Origin: Bacillota bacterium
GTDB lineage: Bacteria; Bacillota; UBA4882; UBA8346
DNA: 64,000 nt
Assembly: GCA_012735315.1 (NCBI GenBank)
Contig: JAAYHS010000066.1
Coordinates: 1 to 64,000, forward strand
Direction: 5' to 3'
In this document: positions 25,301 through 34,407 of the stretch, in pieces
Layout of the letters: each line of letters starts with the position of its first letter
How positions within the stretch are numbered: the stretch's first letter is position 1
Notes under the pieces: generated by a model
Seen by the model: the letters and a program-made list of their open reading frames with translations, nothing else
Told to the model about the DNA's origin: nothing
Databases searched by the model: none
Translations under genes and position numbers: made by a program

Positions 25301-27145
25301 CTACGATAATTCCTCCAACCGGTCCTTAATTTCTTCCGCTAATTTACGATTGATGCCCTCTACTTTCATTAAATCCTCCACCGTCGCTTCCATAATCCGT
25401 TTTACGGAACCGAAGTGTCGCAACAACAACTGCTTTTTCTTCGAGCCGATACCCTTAACCGAATCCAAAGCAGAGGCTTTGGTCCGTTTTTCACGGAGGG
25501 TTTTATGATAGGTAATCGCGAAGCGATGGGCCTCGTCACGCACTCTTTGTAAAAGTTTCAAGCTTTCGGAGCGCCGCGATAATTTAAGGGGCTGATCAAA
25601 TCCGGGTCTAAATACTTCTTCTTCTTGCTCAGCCAAACTAACCAGTTCAAGCTGATTCAAACCCAATTCCCGCAAAACTTCGGCGACCGCGGAAAGCTGT
25701 CCCTTACCGCCGTCGATTAACAGCAAATCCGGAAACCGGGCGAATTTTCCGTTCTCCGTGGCGACATTCTCCCGCTCTTCCAGCCCTTTTCGAAAACGCC
25801 TTCCAATCGCTTCCTGAAGCATCGCAAAATCATTCGGGCCCTCGACAGTCCTAATCTTAAAACGCCGGTACTCACTGCCTTTGGGGACCCCGTTTTCAAA
25901 AACAACCATCGAGGCCACGGCTTCCTGGCCTTGAATATTGGAAATATCAAAACCTTCAATTCGTAAAGGCAGCTTTTCCAAATTCAAGTCCTGCCGCAAT
26001 TGCTCAAGAATGGCGGCGGCCCGCTCCCGGTTTTGCTCTTCGCGGCTACGTTCCTGCTTCAATAAGATCTCCGCATTTTCCTGCGCCATTCTCATCAATT
26101 CGGCTTTCTCGCCCTTGCGGGGAGTTCTTAAATTAACCTTGAAACCGCGCTGCGATCTTAACCACTCGCTTAAGGATTCTCTATTTTCAAGGTCGAAGGG
26201 GATTAAAATCTCCTTGGGAATAAAACCGGCATTGTCGTAATATTGAGTTAAAAAAGCCTCCAAAATCTCTTCCCGCGGCGTCTCATCCCCTCCAGTCATC
26301 GGAAAATATTCTCTTCCCACCAACTTGCCATCCCGGACTTGAAACACCTGAACCACGGCGCCTTTTTGGTCCTGGGCCAATCCCAAGACATCCAAATCTT
26401 CATAGCCGGTCGCGACTACCTTTTGTTTTTCCAAAATCTTTTCGATATCCTTAAGCCGGTCCCTGAGAAGAGCAGCTTGCTCATACCGGAGCTCCGCGGC
26501 GGCCATTTCCATCTCGCGTTTTAGTTTTTCATATAATTCGGCCTGACGCCCCTCGAGAAACATACATACTTCATCGACCAGCCGCCGGTATGATTCCGGA
26601 GATACCTGACCGCTGCAAGGAGCCAAACAACGTTTGATGTGATAGTTCAAACAAGGCCGTTCGACGCGTTCCTTATCCAGATCATGACGGCAACTCCGCA
26701 AGGGAAAAATTCGCCGCAACAGTTTGAAGGTATCCCTTAACGCCCGGACATCGGTATAAGGTCCGTAATATTTACTCCCGTCCCGTTTAATCCTGCGGGT
26801 AATAAAAATCCGCGGATAACTCTCATTGACGGTAACTTTTACCCAAGGGTATTGTTTATCGTCGCGCAGCCGGATATTATACTTGGGATGTTCCTCTTTG
26901 ATTAAGTTGCATTCCAAGATCAATGCTTCGACTTCGGAATTGGTGGTAATGTATTCAAAATGATCGATCTGTTCGACCATGGAACGGATCCGGAGACTAT
27001 GACGGCGCGATGATTGGAAATAAGAACGGACTCTATTTTTTAACGAAACGGCCTTGCCTACATAAATAATCTTTCCGGCCGCGTCTTTCATCAAATAAAC
27101 ACCGGGACTGTCCGGTAATGCCTTCAAATCTTCGGGCGTAACCAA
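25301..27145 (-). CDS. uvrC: UvrABC system protein C, excinuclease subunit
   Basis: 614 residues if translation starts at the TTG at 27145, which follows AAGAGGAGGAAAA; a frame start 24 bases upstream would put this Shine-Dalgarno inside the coding part. N-terminal GIY-YIG nuclease (about 5-90, with GVYLMKD and IIYVGKA), UVR motif for UvrB contact (about 195-235), the RNase H-like endonuclease domain around GFDISNIQGQ, and two helix-hairpin-helix motifs at the C-terminus. It makes both incisions in nucleotide excision repair. UvrA and UvrB are not in the window. Confidence 0.95.
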   Translation of the reverse strand: MVTPEDLKALPDSPGVYLMKDAAGKIIYVGKAVSLKNRVRSYFQSSRRHSLRIRSMVEQIDHFEYITTNSEVEALILECNLIKEEHPKYNIRLRDDKQYPWVKVTVNESYPRIFITRRIKRDGSKYYGPYTDVRALRDTFKLLRRIFPLRSCRHDLDKERVERPCLNYHIKRCLAPCSGQVSPESYRRLVDEVCMFLEGRQAELYEKLKREMEMAAAELRYEQAALLRDRLKDIEKILEKQKVVATGYEDLDVLGLAQDQKGAVVQVFQVRDGKLVGREYFPMTGGDETPREEILEAFLTQYYDNAGFIPKEILIPFDLENRESLSEWLRSQRGFKVNLRTPRKGEKAELMRMAQENAEILLKQERSREEQNRERAAAILEQLRQDLNLEKLPLRIEGFDISNIQGQEAVASMVVFENGVPKGSEYRRFKIRTVEGPNDFAMLQEAIGRRFRKGLEERENVATENGKFARFPDLLLIDGGKGQLSAVAEVLRELGLNQLELVSLAEQEEEVFRPGFDQPLKLSRRSESLKLLQRVRDEAHRFAITYHKTLREKRTKASALDSVKGIGSKKKQLLLRHFGSVKRIMEATVEDLMKVEGINRKLAEEIKDRLEELS

Positions 27146-27427
27146 AATTTTCCTCCTCTTTGCCGCCAACCGCCTGGCGATTATCCTCCGGCGGTGATCT
27201 CTGAATCAATTACATTTAAAACGTTCAATCTTTAATCTTTATTTATATTAAACGCATTTACCAAATCCAAATAACGGTTCGGCGGTAAAATTTAAGTTAA
27301 AATTAGAGCCTAAAGCGGTAAATTTTCTTATTCAGGCAGGTATTGCTTTGTAAATCTCGAATTCAGCCGGTAATGAATCCTTTCATACTCAACAACCGAA
27401 ATTAAGTCAGGAAAGAGGTCCGACCGC

Positions 27428-28390
27428 TTGAAACCTTGGATAATAATGCGCAAGGGCATCCAACTTAATCAACTCCTTGAAAAAAGGATGATCTTGGTGG
27501 TAGGCTCCGGTATCATCTGCGGAGCGTTATTTAATAACTTCTTTATCGCAATTAAAAGTTGGGTTCCATTTTTATTCGCCTATATTACTTTTGCCCTAAC
27601 CATTAATTGCAGTTTTCGCGACTTTAAGGATGTTTTTAAAACCCCCGGCTCACTCCTTACTATTCTGGGGCTGCTTCATATTTTCCTGCCGTTAATCGCC
27701 ACCGTCCTCGCTCGAATTTTTTTGCCGGGACAACCTTTACTTCAAGCCGGAATTATTTTAATTACCGCCGCTCCCATCGGAGTAGCCTCCACCATGTGGA
27801 CCGGCATTGCCCGGGGGAGAGTCCCGCTTGCTTTAACCGCGGTAATTGCCGACACCATCCTCTCGCCGTTGGTCGTTCCCCTGATCATGTTGATGACCAT
27901 CGGCCATAAAGTTCAGTTTAACGTTCCTTCTTTGATGTGGGGGCTTGCCTGGATGGCCGTAGTCCCAACCATTCTCGGAATGGCGGTTCATGATTTGACC
28001 AAAGGCAAAGCAAGCCGCAATTGGAAATTTATCACCAATCCTTCTTCGAAAATTTGCTTGGCGATAATTATAGCCGTTAATCTGGCCGCGGTCTGGAACA
28101 AACTTGAGATTCTTAAGTCATCCTTTTCAATGACGCTGGCGTTGGTTTTTATTATGAGTTGTTCGGGATATTTAAGCGGTTTTATTTGCTCCCGTTTTTT
28201 CAAGCTGGCGCCCGATCTGACCAATACTCTTATTTTTACTGTAGGCATGCGCAACAATACCGCCGGTTTAGTGCTTGCCTTAAACTACTTCCCGGAAATC
28301 ACCGCCATACCGGTGGTGTTTGTAATCCTGTTTCAACAGCCTCTCGCGGCGCTGAGTCTCCACTTATTAGCCTCAAAAAACAAATCCTGA
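27428..28390 (+). CDS. Bile acid:sodium symporter-like (BASS) family transporter
   Basis: 320 residues, TTG start with AAAGAGG upstream. About ten membrane helices and the BASS features, including a GxxxxP-type kink region (ITAAPIGVASTMWTG) and a late cross-over helix with a GMRNNTAGL motif. Members import organic anions with sodium; bacterial substrates include pantoate and related acids. Substrate here is unknown. Single gene, followed by the YfbR-like gene 189 bases later. Confidence 0.82.
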   Translation: MKPWIIMRKGIQLNQLLEKRMILVVGSGIICGALFNNFFIAIKSWVPFLFAYITFALTINCSFRDFKDVFKTPGSLLTILGLLHIFLPLIATVLARIFLPGQPLLQAGIILITAAPIGVASTMWTGIARGRVPLALTAVIADTILSPLVVPLIMLMTIGHKVQFNVPSLMWGLAWMAVVPTILGMAVHDLTKGKASRNWKFITNPSSKICLAIIIAVNLAAVWNKLEILKSSFSMTLALVFIMSCSGYLSGFICSRFFKLAPDLTNTLIFTVGMRNNTAGLVLALNYFPEITAIPVVFVILFQQPLAALSLHLLASKNKS

Positions 28391-28579
28391 TCGATTATTA
28401 TACCAAATTATAGCCCGAACGACGGTGATTCGGACTCTTCGCGGCTTGCCCCGACGCGTCCGGACAAAATATTAAATTGTTTTTCCGGCTCCGTTTAATT
28501 TAAGGCAGGATCTAACGGTTTACCCGAGAATTACATCTTAAAAAAACTAAATAATTCCGTCAGGCATGAGGAGGACTGA

Positions 28580-29161
28580 ATGTCCCGCTTTTTTGCTTAT
28601 TTATCGAAAATGAAATATATTAACCGTTGGGGGTTAATGCGCAATACCGAACCGGAAAATATCCAGGAACACAGCCTGGAGGTTGCCTTAATCGCCCATG
28701 CTTTAGCCGTTATTAAGAATACGCTTTATAACGGAAGGGTCGATTCAAACCGGGTGGCTGTTCTCGCTTTATATCATGAAATCGGAGAAGTGATCGTCGG
28801 CGATCTTCCCGCGCCGATCAAATATTTTAACGCCGCAATCCAACATGCGTTTTCCGATATTGAAACCATCGCCCGTAAAAAGCTGTTCAATATGCTCCCG
28901 GCCGAATTGCAACCCCAATATCGCCCTTTAATCTTCCCCACGGAAGAGGCCGAGGCGGAGTTGGTGAAAGCGGCCGATAAAATAGCGGCCTATTTAAAAT
29001 GCCTTCAAGAATTGAAACATGGTAATCAGGATTTTCAGAAAGCCGCGCAAACTCTAAAAAAAAGAATCGAACAAATTCAGCTCCCGGAAGTAAAATATTT
29101 TATCGAACGATTTTTACCGAGCTATTCCTTGACGATTGATGAACTAAACGAAGAACCTTAA
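28580..29161 (+). CDS. HD-domain phosphohydrolase, YfbR-like
   Basis: 193 residues with AGGAGG upstream. The HD fold of the 5'-deoxynucleotidase YfbR is recognisable from the start (MSRFFAYLSKMKYINRWGLM), the EHSLEVA helix, the VGDLPAPIKYF segment and the AADKIAAYLKC helix carrying the last metal Asp. The tandem His-Asp that gives the HD family its name reads His-Glu here (YHEIGE), a conservative change that might alter metal choice. Removes phosphate from deoxynucleoside monophosphates in the known enzyme. Confidence 0.82.
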   Translation: MSRFFAYLSKMKYINRWGLMRNTEPENIQEHSLEVALIAHALAVIKNTLYNGRVDSNRVAVLALYHEIGEVIVGDLPAPIKYFNAAIQHAFSDIETIARKKLFNMLPAELQPQYRPLIFPTEEAEAELVKAADKIAAYLKCLQELKHGNQDFQKAAQTLKKRIEQIQLPEVKYFIERFLPSYSLTIDELNEEP

Positions 29162-29250
29162 GAATTAAATTGAACCACTAAGGCACACGAATTCACATTG
29201 ATAAAAACCTTAAAAACGAAATGGTTTGTAAATTAATTCGTGCTGAAATA
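29162..29250. repeat. Palindromic intergenic element
   Basis: CACGAATT (about 29185) and AATTCGTG (about 29234) form an inverted repeat, with AAAACC/GGTTTG as an inner stem. AT-rich, non-coding. It belongs to the stretch of small palindromes between the YfbR-like gene and gnd. Confidence 0.45.
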
Positions 29251-29255
29251 ATCTT

Positions 29256-29446
29256 TTTTCATCCTTTAACATGCCTCGGCGGGGCCGGGGTGAGCGACTA
29301 CTTAGAAAATAATAAACCGATTAAAGATTTAACCGCTAATACACGCGAATAAACGCTAATAGATCTAAAAAACCTTAAGGCTTTATTCGTGTTTATTAGT
29401 GTTCATTAGCGGTTTCGGGTGGATTATAATATTTTCATCCTTTAAC
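29256..29446. repeat. 180-bp segment bounded by 15-bp direct repeats and containing an inverted repeat
   Basis: The 15-base sequence TTTTCATCCTTTAAC occurs at 29256-29270 and again at 29432-29446. Between them, an imperfect inverted repeat of about 32 bases has arms at 29331-29362 and 29381-29414, both starting with AACCGCTAAT. No open frame inside. This resembles a miniature mobile or REP-like element. Confidence 0.5.
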
Positions 29447-29594
29447 GCCTCTAAAGGTTTTACAGACGGGATTAGCGGAATTAATAGGTTTTATTTTAAA
29501 AAAGCGGTTTCCAAGTAGGAGATATTTAGGTTATATCGAATATTTTTACATTGTGTTTATCAATAATAATTATCTCTAAGAGGAGGATGTTTTG

Positions 29595-31046
29595 ATGAGT
29601 AAGGCGGATATTGGATTAATCGGTTTGGCGGTTATGGGCGAAAACTTGGTCATGAACATGGAAAGTAAAGGTTTTACCGTAGCCGTTTACAACCGGACCA
29701 CCGAAAAGGTAAAAAATTTCGTGGAAGGAAGGGCTAAAGGCAAAAACATTATCGGCGCTTATTCCATCGAAGAACTGATCACCAACTTGAAGAAACCCCG
29801 ACGGGTAATGCTGATGGTCAAAGCGGGCAAACCGGTGGACGACTTTATTGAGTTGCTGATCCCGCATCTGGAAAAGGGCGACATCATTATCGACGGCGGA
29901 AACTCCCATTTCCCCGATACGATTCGGCGCACCAAGTACTTGGAAGAAAAAGGCCTCTTATTCATCGGCACCGGAGTCTCCGGCGGCGAAGAGGGCGCCT
30001 TGAAAGGGCCGAGCATGATGCCCGGCGGTTCGCCGGCAGCCTGGCCCCATGTAAAATCAATCTTCCAATCAATCTGCGCTAAAGTAGACGACGGCAGCCC
30101 TTGCTGTGATTGGGTCGGAGAAAACGGCGCCGGCCACTTCGTTAAAATGGTCCATAACGGGATTGAATATGGCGATATGCAGCTTATCTGCGAAGCCTAT
30201 CAATTAATGCGCGACTTGTTGGGAATGTCCGCCGATGAGATGCATGAAGTCTTTAAGGAATGGAACGAAGGGGAGCTGGACAGTTACTTGATTGAAATCA
30301 CCCGTGATATTCTGGCTTTCAAAGACGAGGACGGCAAACCGTTGGTTGATAAGATCCTTGACACCGCCGGCCAAAAAGGGACCGGTAAATGGACCGGCAT
30401 CGCCGCCCTTGACGAGGGCGTTCCGCTTACCCTCATCGGTGAAGCGGTATTCGCCCGTTGCTTGTCCGCCATGAAAGAAGAGCGCGTAGCCGCCTCAAAA
30501 ATCCTTTCCGGCCCGAAACCCAAATTTGAAGGGGATAAGAACGCTTTTGTCAACGATATCAAAAATGCGCTTTATGCCTCTAAAATCGTTTCCTACGCCC
30601 AAGGCTACACCCTGATGCGGACCGCCGCTAAAACCTACGGCTGGAACTTGAACTATGGCGGTATCGCTTTAATGTGGCGCGGCGGTTGTATTATTCGCTC
30701 CGTTTTCCTGGGTAAAATCAAAGAGGCTTTCGATAAGAACCCCGACTTGACCAACCTGTTGCTTGATCCGTTCTTCAAAGAAAAGGTGGAAGCGGCCCAA
30801 GATAGTTGGAGAAGAGTCTGCTCCGTCGCTTTGACCAACGGTATTTCGATACCGGCTTTCACCACCGCCCTTTGTTATTATGACGGTTTCCGTTGTGAAA
30901 GACTTCCGGCCAATCTGCTCCAAGCCCAACGCGATTATTTCGGAGCTCATACCTATGAACGGGTCGATAAACCCCGCGGGGAGTTCTTCCACACCAACTG
31001 GACCGGCCGGGGCGGCAGCACTTCAGCCTCAACCTATACGGTTTAA
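29595..31046 (+). CDS. gnd: 6-phosphogluconate dehydrogenase, decarboxylating
   Basis: 483 residues from the ATG at 29595, after AAGAGGAGGATG; the TTG just before it is too close to that site. NAD(P)-binding Rossmann domain at the start (GLIGLAVMGENL), the catalytic Lys/Asn segment in GAGHFVKMVHNGIEYGDMQ, and a C-terminal tail, all at the usual length. Converts 6-phosphogluconate to ribulose 5-phosphate and CO2 with reduction of NADP (or NAD) in the pentose phosphate pathway. The neighbouring genes on the other strand are KDG kinase and its regulator, suggesting linked sugar-acid catabolism. Own terminator downstream. Confidence 0.97.
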   Translation: MSKADIGLIGLAVMGENLVMNMESKGFTVAVYNRTTEKVKNFVEGRAKGKNIIGAYSIEELITNLKKPRRVMLMVKAGKPVDDFIELLIPHLEKGDIIIDGGNSHFPDTIRRTKYLEEKGLLFIGTGVSGGEEGALKGPSMMPGGSPAAWPHVKSIFQSICAKVDDGSPCCDWVGENGAGHFVKMVHNGIEYGDMQLICEAYQLMRDLLGMSADEMHEVFKEWNEGELDSYLIEITRDILAFKDEDGKPLVDKILDTAGQKGTGKWTGIAALDEGVPLTLIGEAVFARCLSAMKEERVAASKILSGPKPKFEGDKNAFVNDIKNALYASKIVSYAQGYTLMRTAAKTYGWNLNYGGIALMWRGGCIIRSVFLGKIKEAFDKNPDLTNLLLDPFFKEKVEAAQDSWRRVCSVALTNGISIPAFTTALCYYDGFRCERLPANLLQAQRDYFGAHTYERVDKPRGEFFHTNWTGRGGSTSASTYTV

Positions 31047-31058
31047 TAAAAGACACAC

Positions 31059-31094
31059 AAAACAGGGCGGTTTAATCTCCGCCCTGTTTTTTTA
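31059..31094 (+). terminator. Intrinsic terminator after gnd
   Basis: Stem AAACAGGGCGG with CCGCCCTGTTT, loop TTTAATCT, then a T-run. Begins 12 bases after the gnd stop codon. Confidence 0.9.
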
Positions 31095-31162
31095 CGCTCG
31101 TGCTAAGCCTAGGAAGACGTCATCTTCTTCATAATGTATTGGAGCAATTCCTATCTTCAAGA

Positions 31163-31195
31163 TTGGCTACTGATCACTGTCCCCTGTTCGCTGAT
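31163..31195. repeat. Dispersed CTGACTACTGAC-type repeat, copy 2 (degenerate)
   Basis: TTGGCTACTGATCACTG followed by CCCCTGTTCGCTGA matches the other two copies in order but with more changes. It ends one base before the stop codon of the KDG kinase gene. Confidence 0.4.
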
Positions 31196-31196
31196 T

Positions 31197-32300
31197 TTAC
31201 CGGTCCACCCTGGCGCTGCCGCCGCCCATCACTTTCTCTACTTCCTTGAGACTGGCCATCGAGGTGTCTCCCGGCGTGGTCATCGCCAATGCGCCATGGG
31301 CCGCTCCGTAATTAACCGCTTTTTCAGGGTCGCCGGTGGTCATCAAACCGTAAATCAATCCTGAAGCGAAGCTGTCACCGCCGCCGACCCGGTCCATAAT
31401 CTCAAGGCCGGGATAATCCTTAGCCTTATAAATCTTACCGTCGGCCCAACACATTGCGCTCCAATCATTGACGGTGGCTGTTCTAACAGTTCGCAAGGTG
31501 GTGGCGACTACTTTAAAGTTGGGATAGGTTTTGACCGCTTCGTTAATCATCTTGCGGTAACCTTCCAAGTTTAATTCCTTCAAGTTAGGGTCATTGCCTT
31601 CTACTTCAAAACCAAGGCAGGCGGTGAAGTCTTCCTCGTTGCCGATCATCACGTCTATGTATTTGGCGATCTCTTTATTTACTTCCTGAGCCTTTTGTTG
31701 ACCGCCGATTCCTTTCCAGAGTGAAGGGCGGTAATTTAAATCATAGGATACAATAGTGCCGTATTTTTTGGCGGTCTGGACCGCTTCTAAAACTACTTCG
31801 GGAGTGGTTTCGGAAAGAGCGGCGAAGATGCCTCCGGTATGGAACCACCTGCTGCCTAATTTACCGAAAATATATTCCCAATCGATATCTCCCTTTTTCA
31901 ACTGAGAAGCGGCGGTATTAGCCCGGTCGGAAACTCCCACCGCGCCGCGGATCCCAAAACCTCTCTCGGTGAAGTTCAAACCGTTACGGACGCTGCGACC
32001 AATTCCGTCGTAGGAAACCCATTTGATTAAGGAAACGTCAACGCCGCCTTGCATGATGAAATCTTCGACCAGACGTCCGACTTCGTTGTCGGCAAAGGCT
32101 GTCACCACAGCCACATTCATACCGAAACATTTCCGCAGCCCGCGAGTGACGTTATATTCGCCGCCTCCTTCCCAAGCCCGGAATTGCCGGGCGGTCTTGA
32201 TCCTGCCTTCGCCGGGATCGAGCCGTAACATAACTTCGCCCAGGGAAATACAATCATATTTACAACTTTCTTTTGGTTTGACATTTAAGTTTATGGACAT
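31197..32300 (-). CDS. kdgK: 2-keto-3-deoxygluconate (KDG) kinase-like PfkB sugar kinase
   Basis: 367 residues if read from the ATG at 32300, eight bases after GGAGG; the ATG two codons earlier lies too close to it. PfkB fold with an early GGEYNVT motif and the active-site DRVGGGDSFASGLIYG; the Gly-Gly-Gly-Asp form is usual in KDG kinases. It phosphorylates 2-keto-3-deoxygluconate in hexuronate or Entner-Doudoroff-type catabolism. The IclR regulator gene lies 46 bases upstream on the same strand, which fits KdgR-type control. Substrate is inferred, not proven. Confidence 0.82.
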   Translation of the reverse strand: MSINLNVKPKESCKYDCISLGEVMLRLDPGEGRIKTARQFRAWEGGGEYNVTRGLRKCFGMNVAVVTAFADNEVGRLVEDFIMQGGVDVSLIKWVSYDGIGRSVRNGLNFTERGFGIRGAVGVSDRANTAASQLKKGDIDWEYIFGKLGSRWFHTGGIFAALSETTPEVVLEAVQTAKKYGTIVSYDLNYRPSLWKGIGGQQKAQEVNKEIAKYIDVMIGNEEDFTACLGFEVEGNDPNLKELNLEGYRKMINEAVKTYPNFKVVATTLRTVRTATVNDWSAMCWADGKIYKAKDYPGLEIMDRVGGGDSFASGLIYGLMTTGDPEKAVNYGAAHGALAMTTPGDTSMASLKEVEKVMGGGSARVDR

Positions 32301-32346
32301 CGCCATAACCTCCTTATAATATTTTAAATAGAGAATTATAAGCTAT

Positions 32347-33162
32347 TTAACCTTGATATTTAAACCTTAAATTACCCTTGTTCCCCCTTTCCTGATCCGC
32401 TTGAATATAACCCATTCGCTTTGAAATACTTGCGGCGGTTTCAACCACATGTCCGGCAATCTCGAAATCGGATTCCGGATTAATGATACGGCTTTCACCG
32501 GAGACACTGACCGCCGCGATTATTTTACCGGTATAATCGATGATCGGGGCGGCGATGCATCTAATGTCCGGTTCATGCTCTTCATTATCAACCGCCCAAC
32601 CTTTCTCCTTGACCGACTCCAGTTCCCGCAGCAATTCTTTTTTGGTGGTGATGGTATTCGGAGTTAATCTCTCAAATTTTATATTCTCTAATACTTCCCG
32701 TAAAGCTTCGGGATTTAGTCCGGCCAATAAAATTTTGCCGATCGCCGAGCAATAAGCCGGAACCCTTTTCCCGATCTGGGAATACATTCGGATGCTGTTT
32801 ACCAATTCAACTTTTTCAATGTAAATCACTTCGGTCCCTTCAAGGATGGCTAAATGAACCGGCTGGCCGATGATCTCCGCCAGTTTTCGCATGTAGGGCA
32901 ACGCCTCGGTCTTCAATTCCAGTTTTTTAAGGAATAAACCGCTGATTTCGATGAACTTCAAACCTATTTTATAGGTGCTGTTTTTAGGGTCCTTTTCGAT
33001 GTAGCCCCGTTTCGCTAAAGCATTCAAGAGGCGATAAACCGTACTTTTATGGAGACCGATCTTCCGCCCGATCTCGGTAACCCCCAACCCTTCCTTAGCA
33101 GTCGCTAAAAGTTCGATGATATCAAGGGTTCGCTCGATGGTTTGCACTTTATTATCCGGCAT
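32347..33162 (-). CDS. IclR-family transcriptional regulator, KdgR-like
   Basis: 271 residues from the ATG at 33162, preceded by AAGGTGGA. An upstream frame would extend through the operator, promoter and the preceding gene's terminator, so it is not used. N-terminal winged helix-turn-helix (about 8-65) and a C-terminal IclR effector-binding domain (about 80-250). Regulates sugar-acid genes in KdgR relatives, binding KDG or similar. Its position before kdgK and the palindrome at 33182-33202 support that role. Likely autorepressed. Confidence 0.88.
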   Translation of the reverse strand: MPDNKVQTIERTLDIIELLATAKEGLGVTEIGRKIGLHKSTVYRLLNALAKRGYIEKDPKNSTYKIGLKFIEISGLFLKKLELKTEALPYMRKLAEIIGQPVHLAILEGTEVIYIEKVELVNSIRMYSQIGKRVPAYCSAIGKILLAGLNPEALREVLENIKFERLTPNTITTKKELLRELESVKEKGWAVDNEEHEPDIRCIAAPIIDYTGKIIAAVSVSGESRIINPESDFEIAGHVVETAASISKRMGYIQADQERGNKGNLRFKYQG

Positions 33163-33181
33163 TAATCCACCTTGTTTCATT

Positions 33182-33202
33182 ATGTAAAACAATGTTTCAT
33201 TT
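33182..33202. promoter_or_regulatory. Candidate IclR/KdgR operator
   Basis: An imperfect palindrome, AAATGAAACATTGTTTTACAT read on the minus strand in two halves, close to the known KdgR box pattern (A/T-rich with AAAC and GTTT halves). It covers the region just after the transcription start of the promoter at 33211-33239 and lies about 20 bases before the iclR start codon, so a bound repressor would block the kdgR-kdgK transcript. Related but weaker half-sites lie upstream of gnd near 29545-29560. Confidence 0.6.
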
Positions 33203-33210
33203 ATATCAAT

Positions 33211-33239
33211 ATTATACCCGCTTTTAACTGTAAAGTCCA
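33211..33239 (-). promoter_or_regulatory. Promoter of the iclR-kdgK operon
   Basis: TATAAT (33211-33216) with TGGACT (33234-33239) 17 bases upstream on the minus strand; -35 matches four of six. The operator overlaps the start region. Confidence 0.6.
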
Positions 33240-33271
33240 GCCGGTCGCTGCTTAATAATCGGTTAAACATC

Positions 33272-33298
33272 AAAAAAGACTGTCGCAACCGACAGCCC
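33272..33298 (-). terminator. Intrinsic terminator after the HAD-like gene
   Basis: Minus-strand CTGTCG/CGACAG hairpin with a tetraloop followed by six U; it ends the transcript of the gene at 33474-34361. Confidence 0.75.
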
Positions 33299-33411
33299 AA
33301 AATCATTCTTTTAAATTTACCAAGCAACCCAATACCGTGCCCTAAATCCCCACCAACAATTCCAAGCGTAATTCATACATTATCAGCGTAATCCATAGCC
33401 TCCACCCCATC

Positions 33412-33472
33412 AACGCCATCGATGATATCAGCGTTATCTGCGATACTGCGGTATCTGCGGTATCTGCGGTCC
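33412..33472. repeat. Short tandem ATCTGCGGT repeat
   Basis: Three imperfect copies of a GCGGTATCT-type unit precede the stop codon of the HAD-like gene, following related TATCAGCGT words. Simple-sequence, non-coding. Confidence 0.4.
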
Positions 33473-33473
33473 C

Positions 33474-34361
33474 TTAACGTTTCCAGGGCGGCTTTTCCGG
33501 AAGCAACGCCAGAAAATCCTCGATTAATCGGGCTTCATATTCCCCTTGGTAGGCTTCATTGAAAAAACGATCCAACGCTTCCTCATAAAAACGCCGCCAG
33601 CAATCAACTTCACGGCCGGGGTTGATCGGATAAAAAAGCGCTCCGTTGGCCTTGGCCGCTTCCAAATCTCCCAAAGCGTCGCCCACCATCAAAATATGAC
33701 CGGCCGGATATTTGCCGACCGCGGCCAATTTAAGATGCTCCTTTTTAGAGCCGAATTCTAGACCCGCTATCACGGCCGCATATTGAGCGATTCCGTGTTC
33801 GGCCCATTCCCGTTCCAAGGCTTCGACGGGAGTTTGCGAGACGCAGATCAGGTCCGCCCGCTGGGTCAACTTGACCAAACATTCTTTTACATAGGGATAC
33901 GGCGGAATACCGTGGACAATCTCCGCAATCGACTTATTAACCGCGACGCTCCAGTCCAAAACTCTTTTCAAAACCGGGTCTCCGGTTTTATTTACCGCCT
34001 CAGTAAGGTTTTCATTGCCTAAGGGCGTTCCCGAAGCCACCCAATCACGCAACGGCTTTAAATCTATTAACCGAATCCCTCTCTCCCGAACCTCTTCCCG
34101 TTCGGCCAATAAATCCATGATCTTTATCAACGCCTGAAACCGGTTACTGCCGCGCCATTTCGAGTAAAGATTGACAAACTCCGTCGTTTCCCGGGCGTAT
34201 TTGGCGATCGGTTGTAAGTTAAAATACTTAATATTATTCGGACAAAAACATTCTTTTTGTTTAATCTCCATGGTGTCGAAGACACAGCCGTCCGAATCAA
34301 ATCCGATAAAAAATTGGTGTAAGGGACGAAAACCGCTTAACAAATCCCGGCTACGGCTCAT
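33474..34361 (-). CDS. HAD-superfamily hydrolase
   Basis: 295 residues. Motif I is DSDGCVFD near residue 22; motif II and III regions (CVSQTP and a Lys about 40 residues later) and motif IV GDALGDLEAA are intact, so the enzyme should be active. A helical cap of about 130 residues lies between motifs I and II. Substrate unknown. GGAGGAACC ribosome-binding site. Immediately downstream of the receptor-like gene at 34408. Confidence 0.8.
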   Translation of the reverse strand: MSRSRDLLSGFRPLHQFFIGFDSDGCVFDTMEIKQKECFCPNNIKYFNLQPIAKYARETTEFVNLYSKWRGSNRFQALIKIMDLLAEREEVRERGIRLIDLKPLRDWVASGTPLGNENLTEAVNKTGDPVLKRVLDWSVAVNKSIAEIVHGIPPYPYVKECLVKLTQRADLICVSQTPVEALEREWAEHGIAQYAAVIAGLEFGSKKEHLKLAAVGKYPAGHILMVGDALGDLEAAKANGALFYPINPGREVDCWRRFYEEALDRFFNEAYQGEYEARLIEDFLALLPEKPPWKR

Positions 34362-34407
34362 CTGGTCCGGTTCCTCCCGCTGTAACTAAAAAGGCGCCCA
34401 AATCATT

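Noticed and set aside
31134-31364. Plus-strand frame opposite the KDG kinase end
   Set aside because: It lies antisense to the well-supported kinase and starts inside the gnd-kdgK spacer; no family match.
33163-33327. Long N-terminal extension of the IclR regulator
   Set aside because: It would code across the operator, the -10/-35 promoter and the terminator of the upstream gene; the ATG at 33162 has a clear ribosome-binding site.
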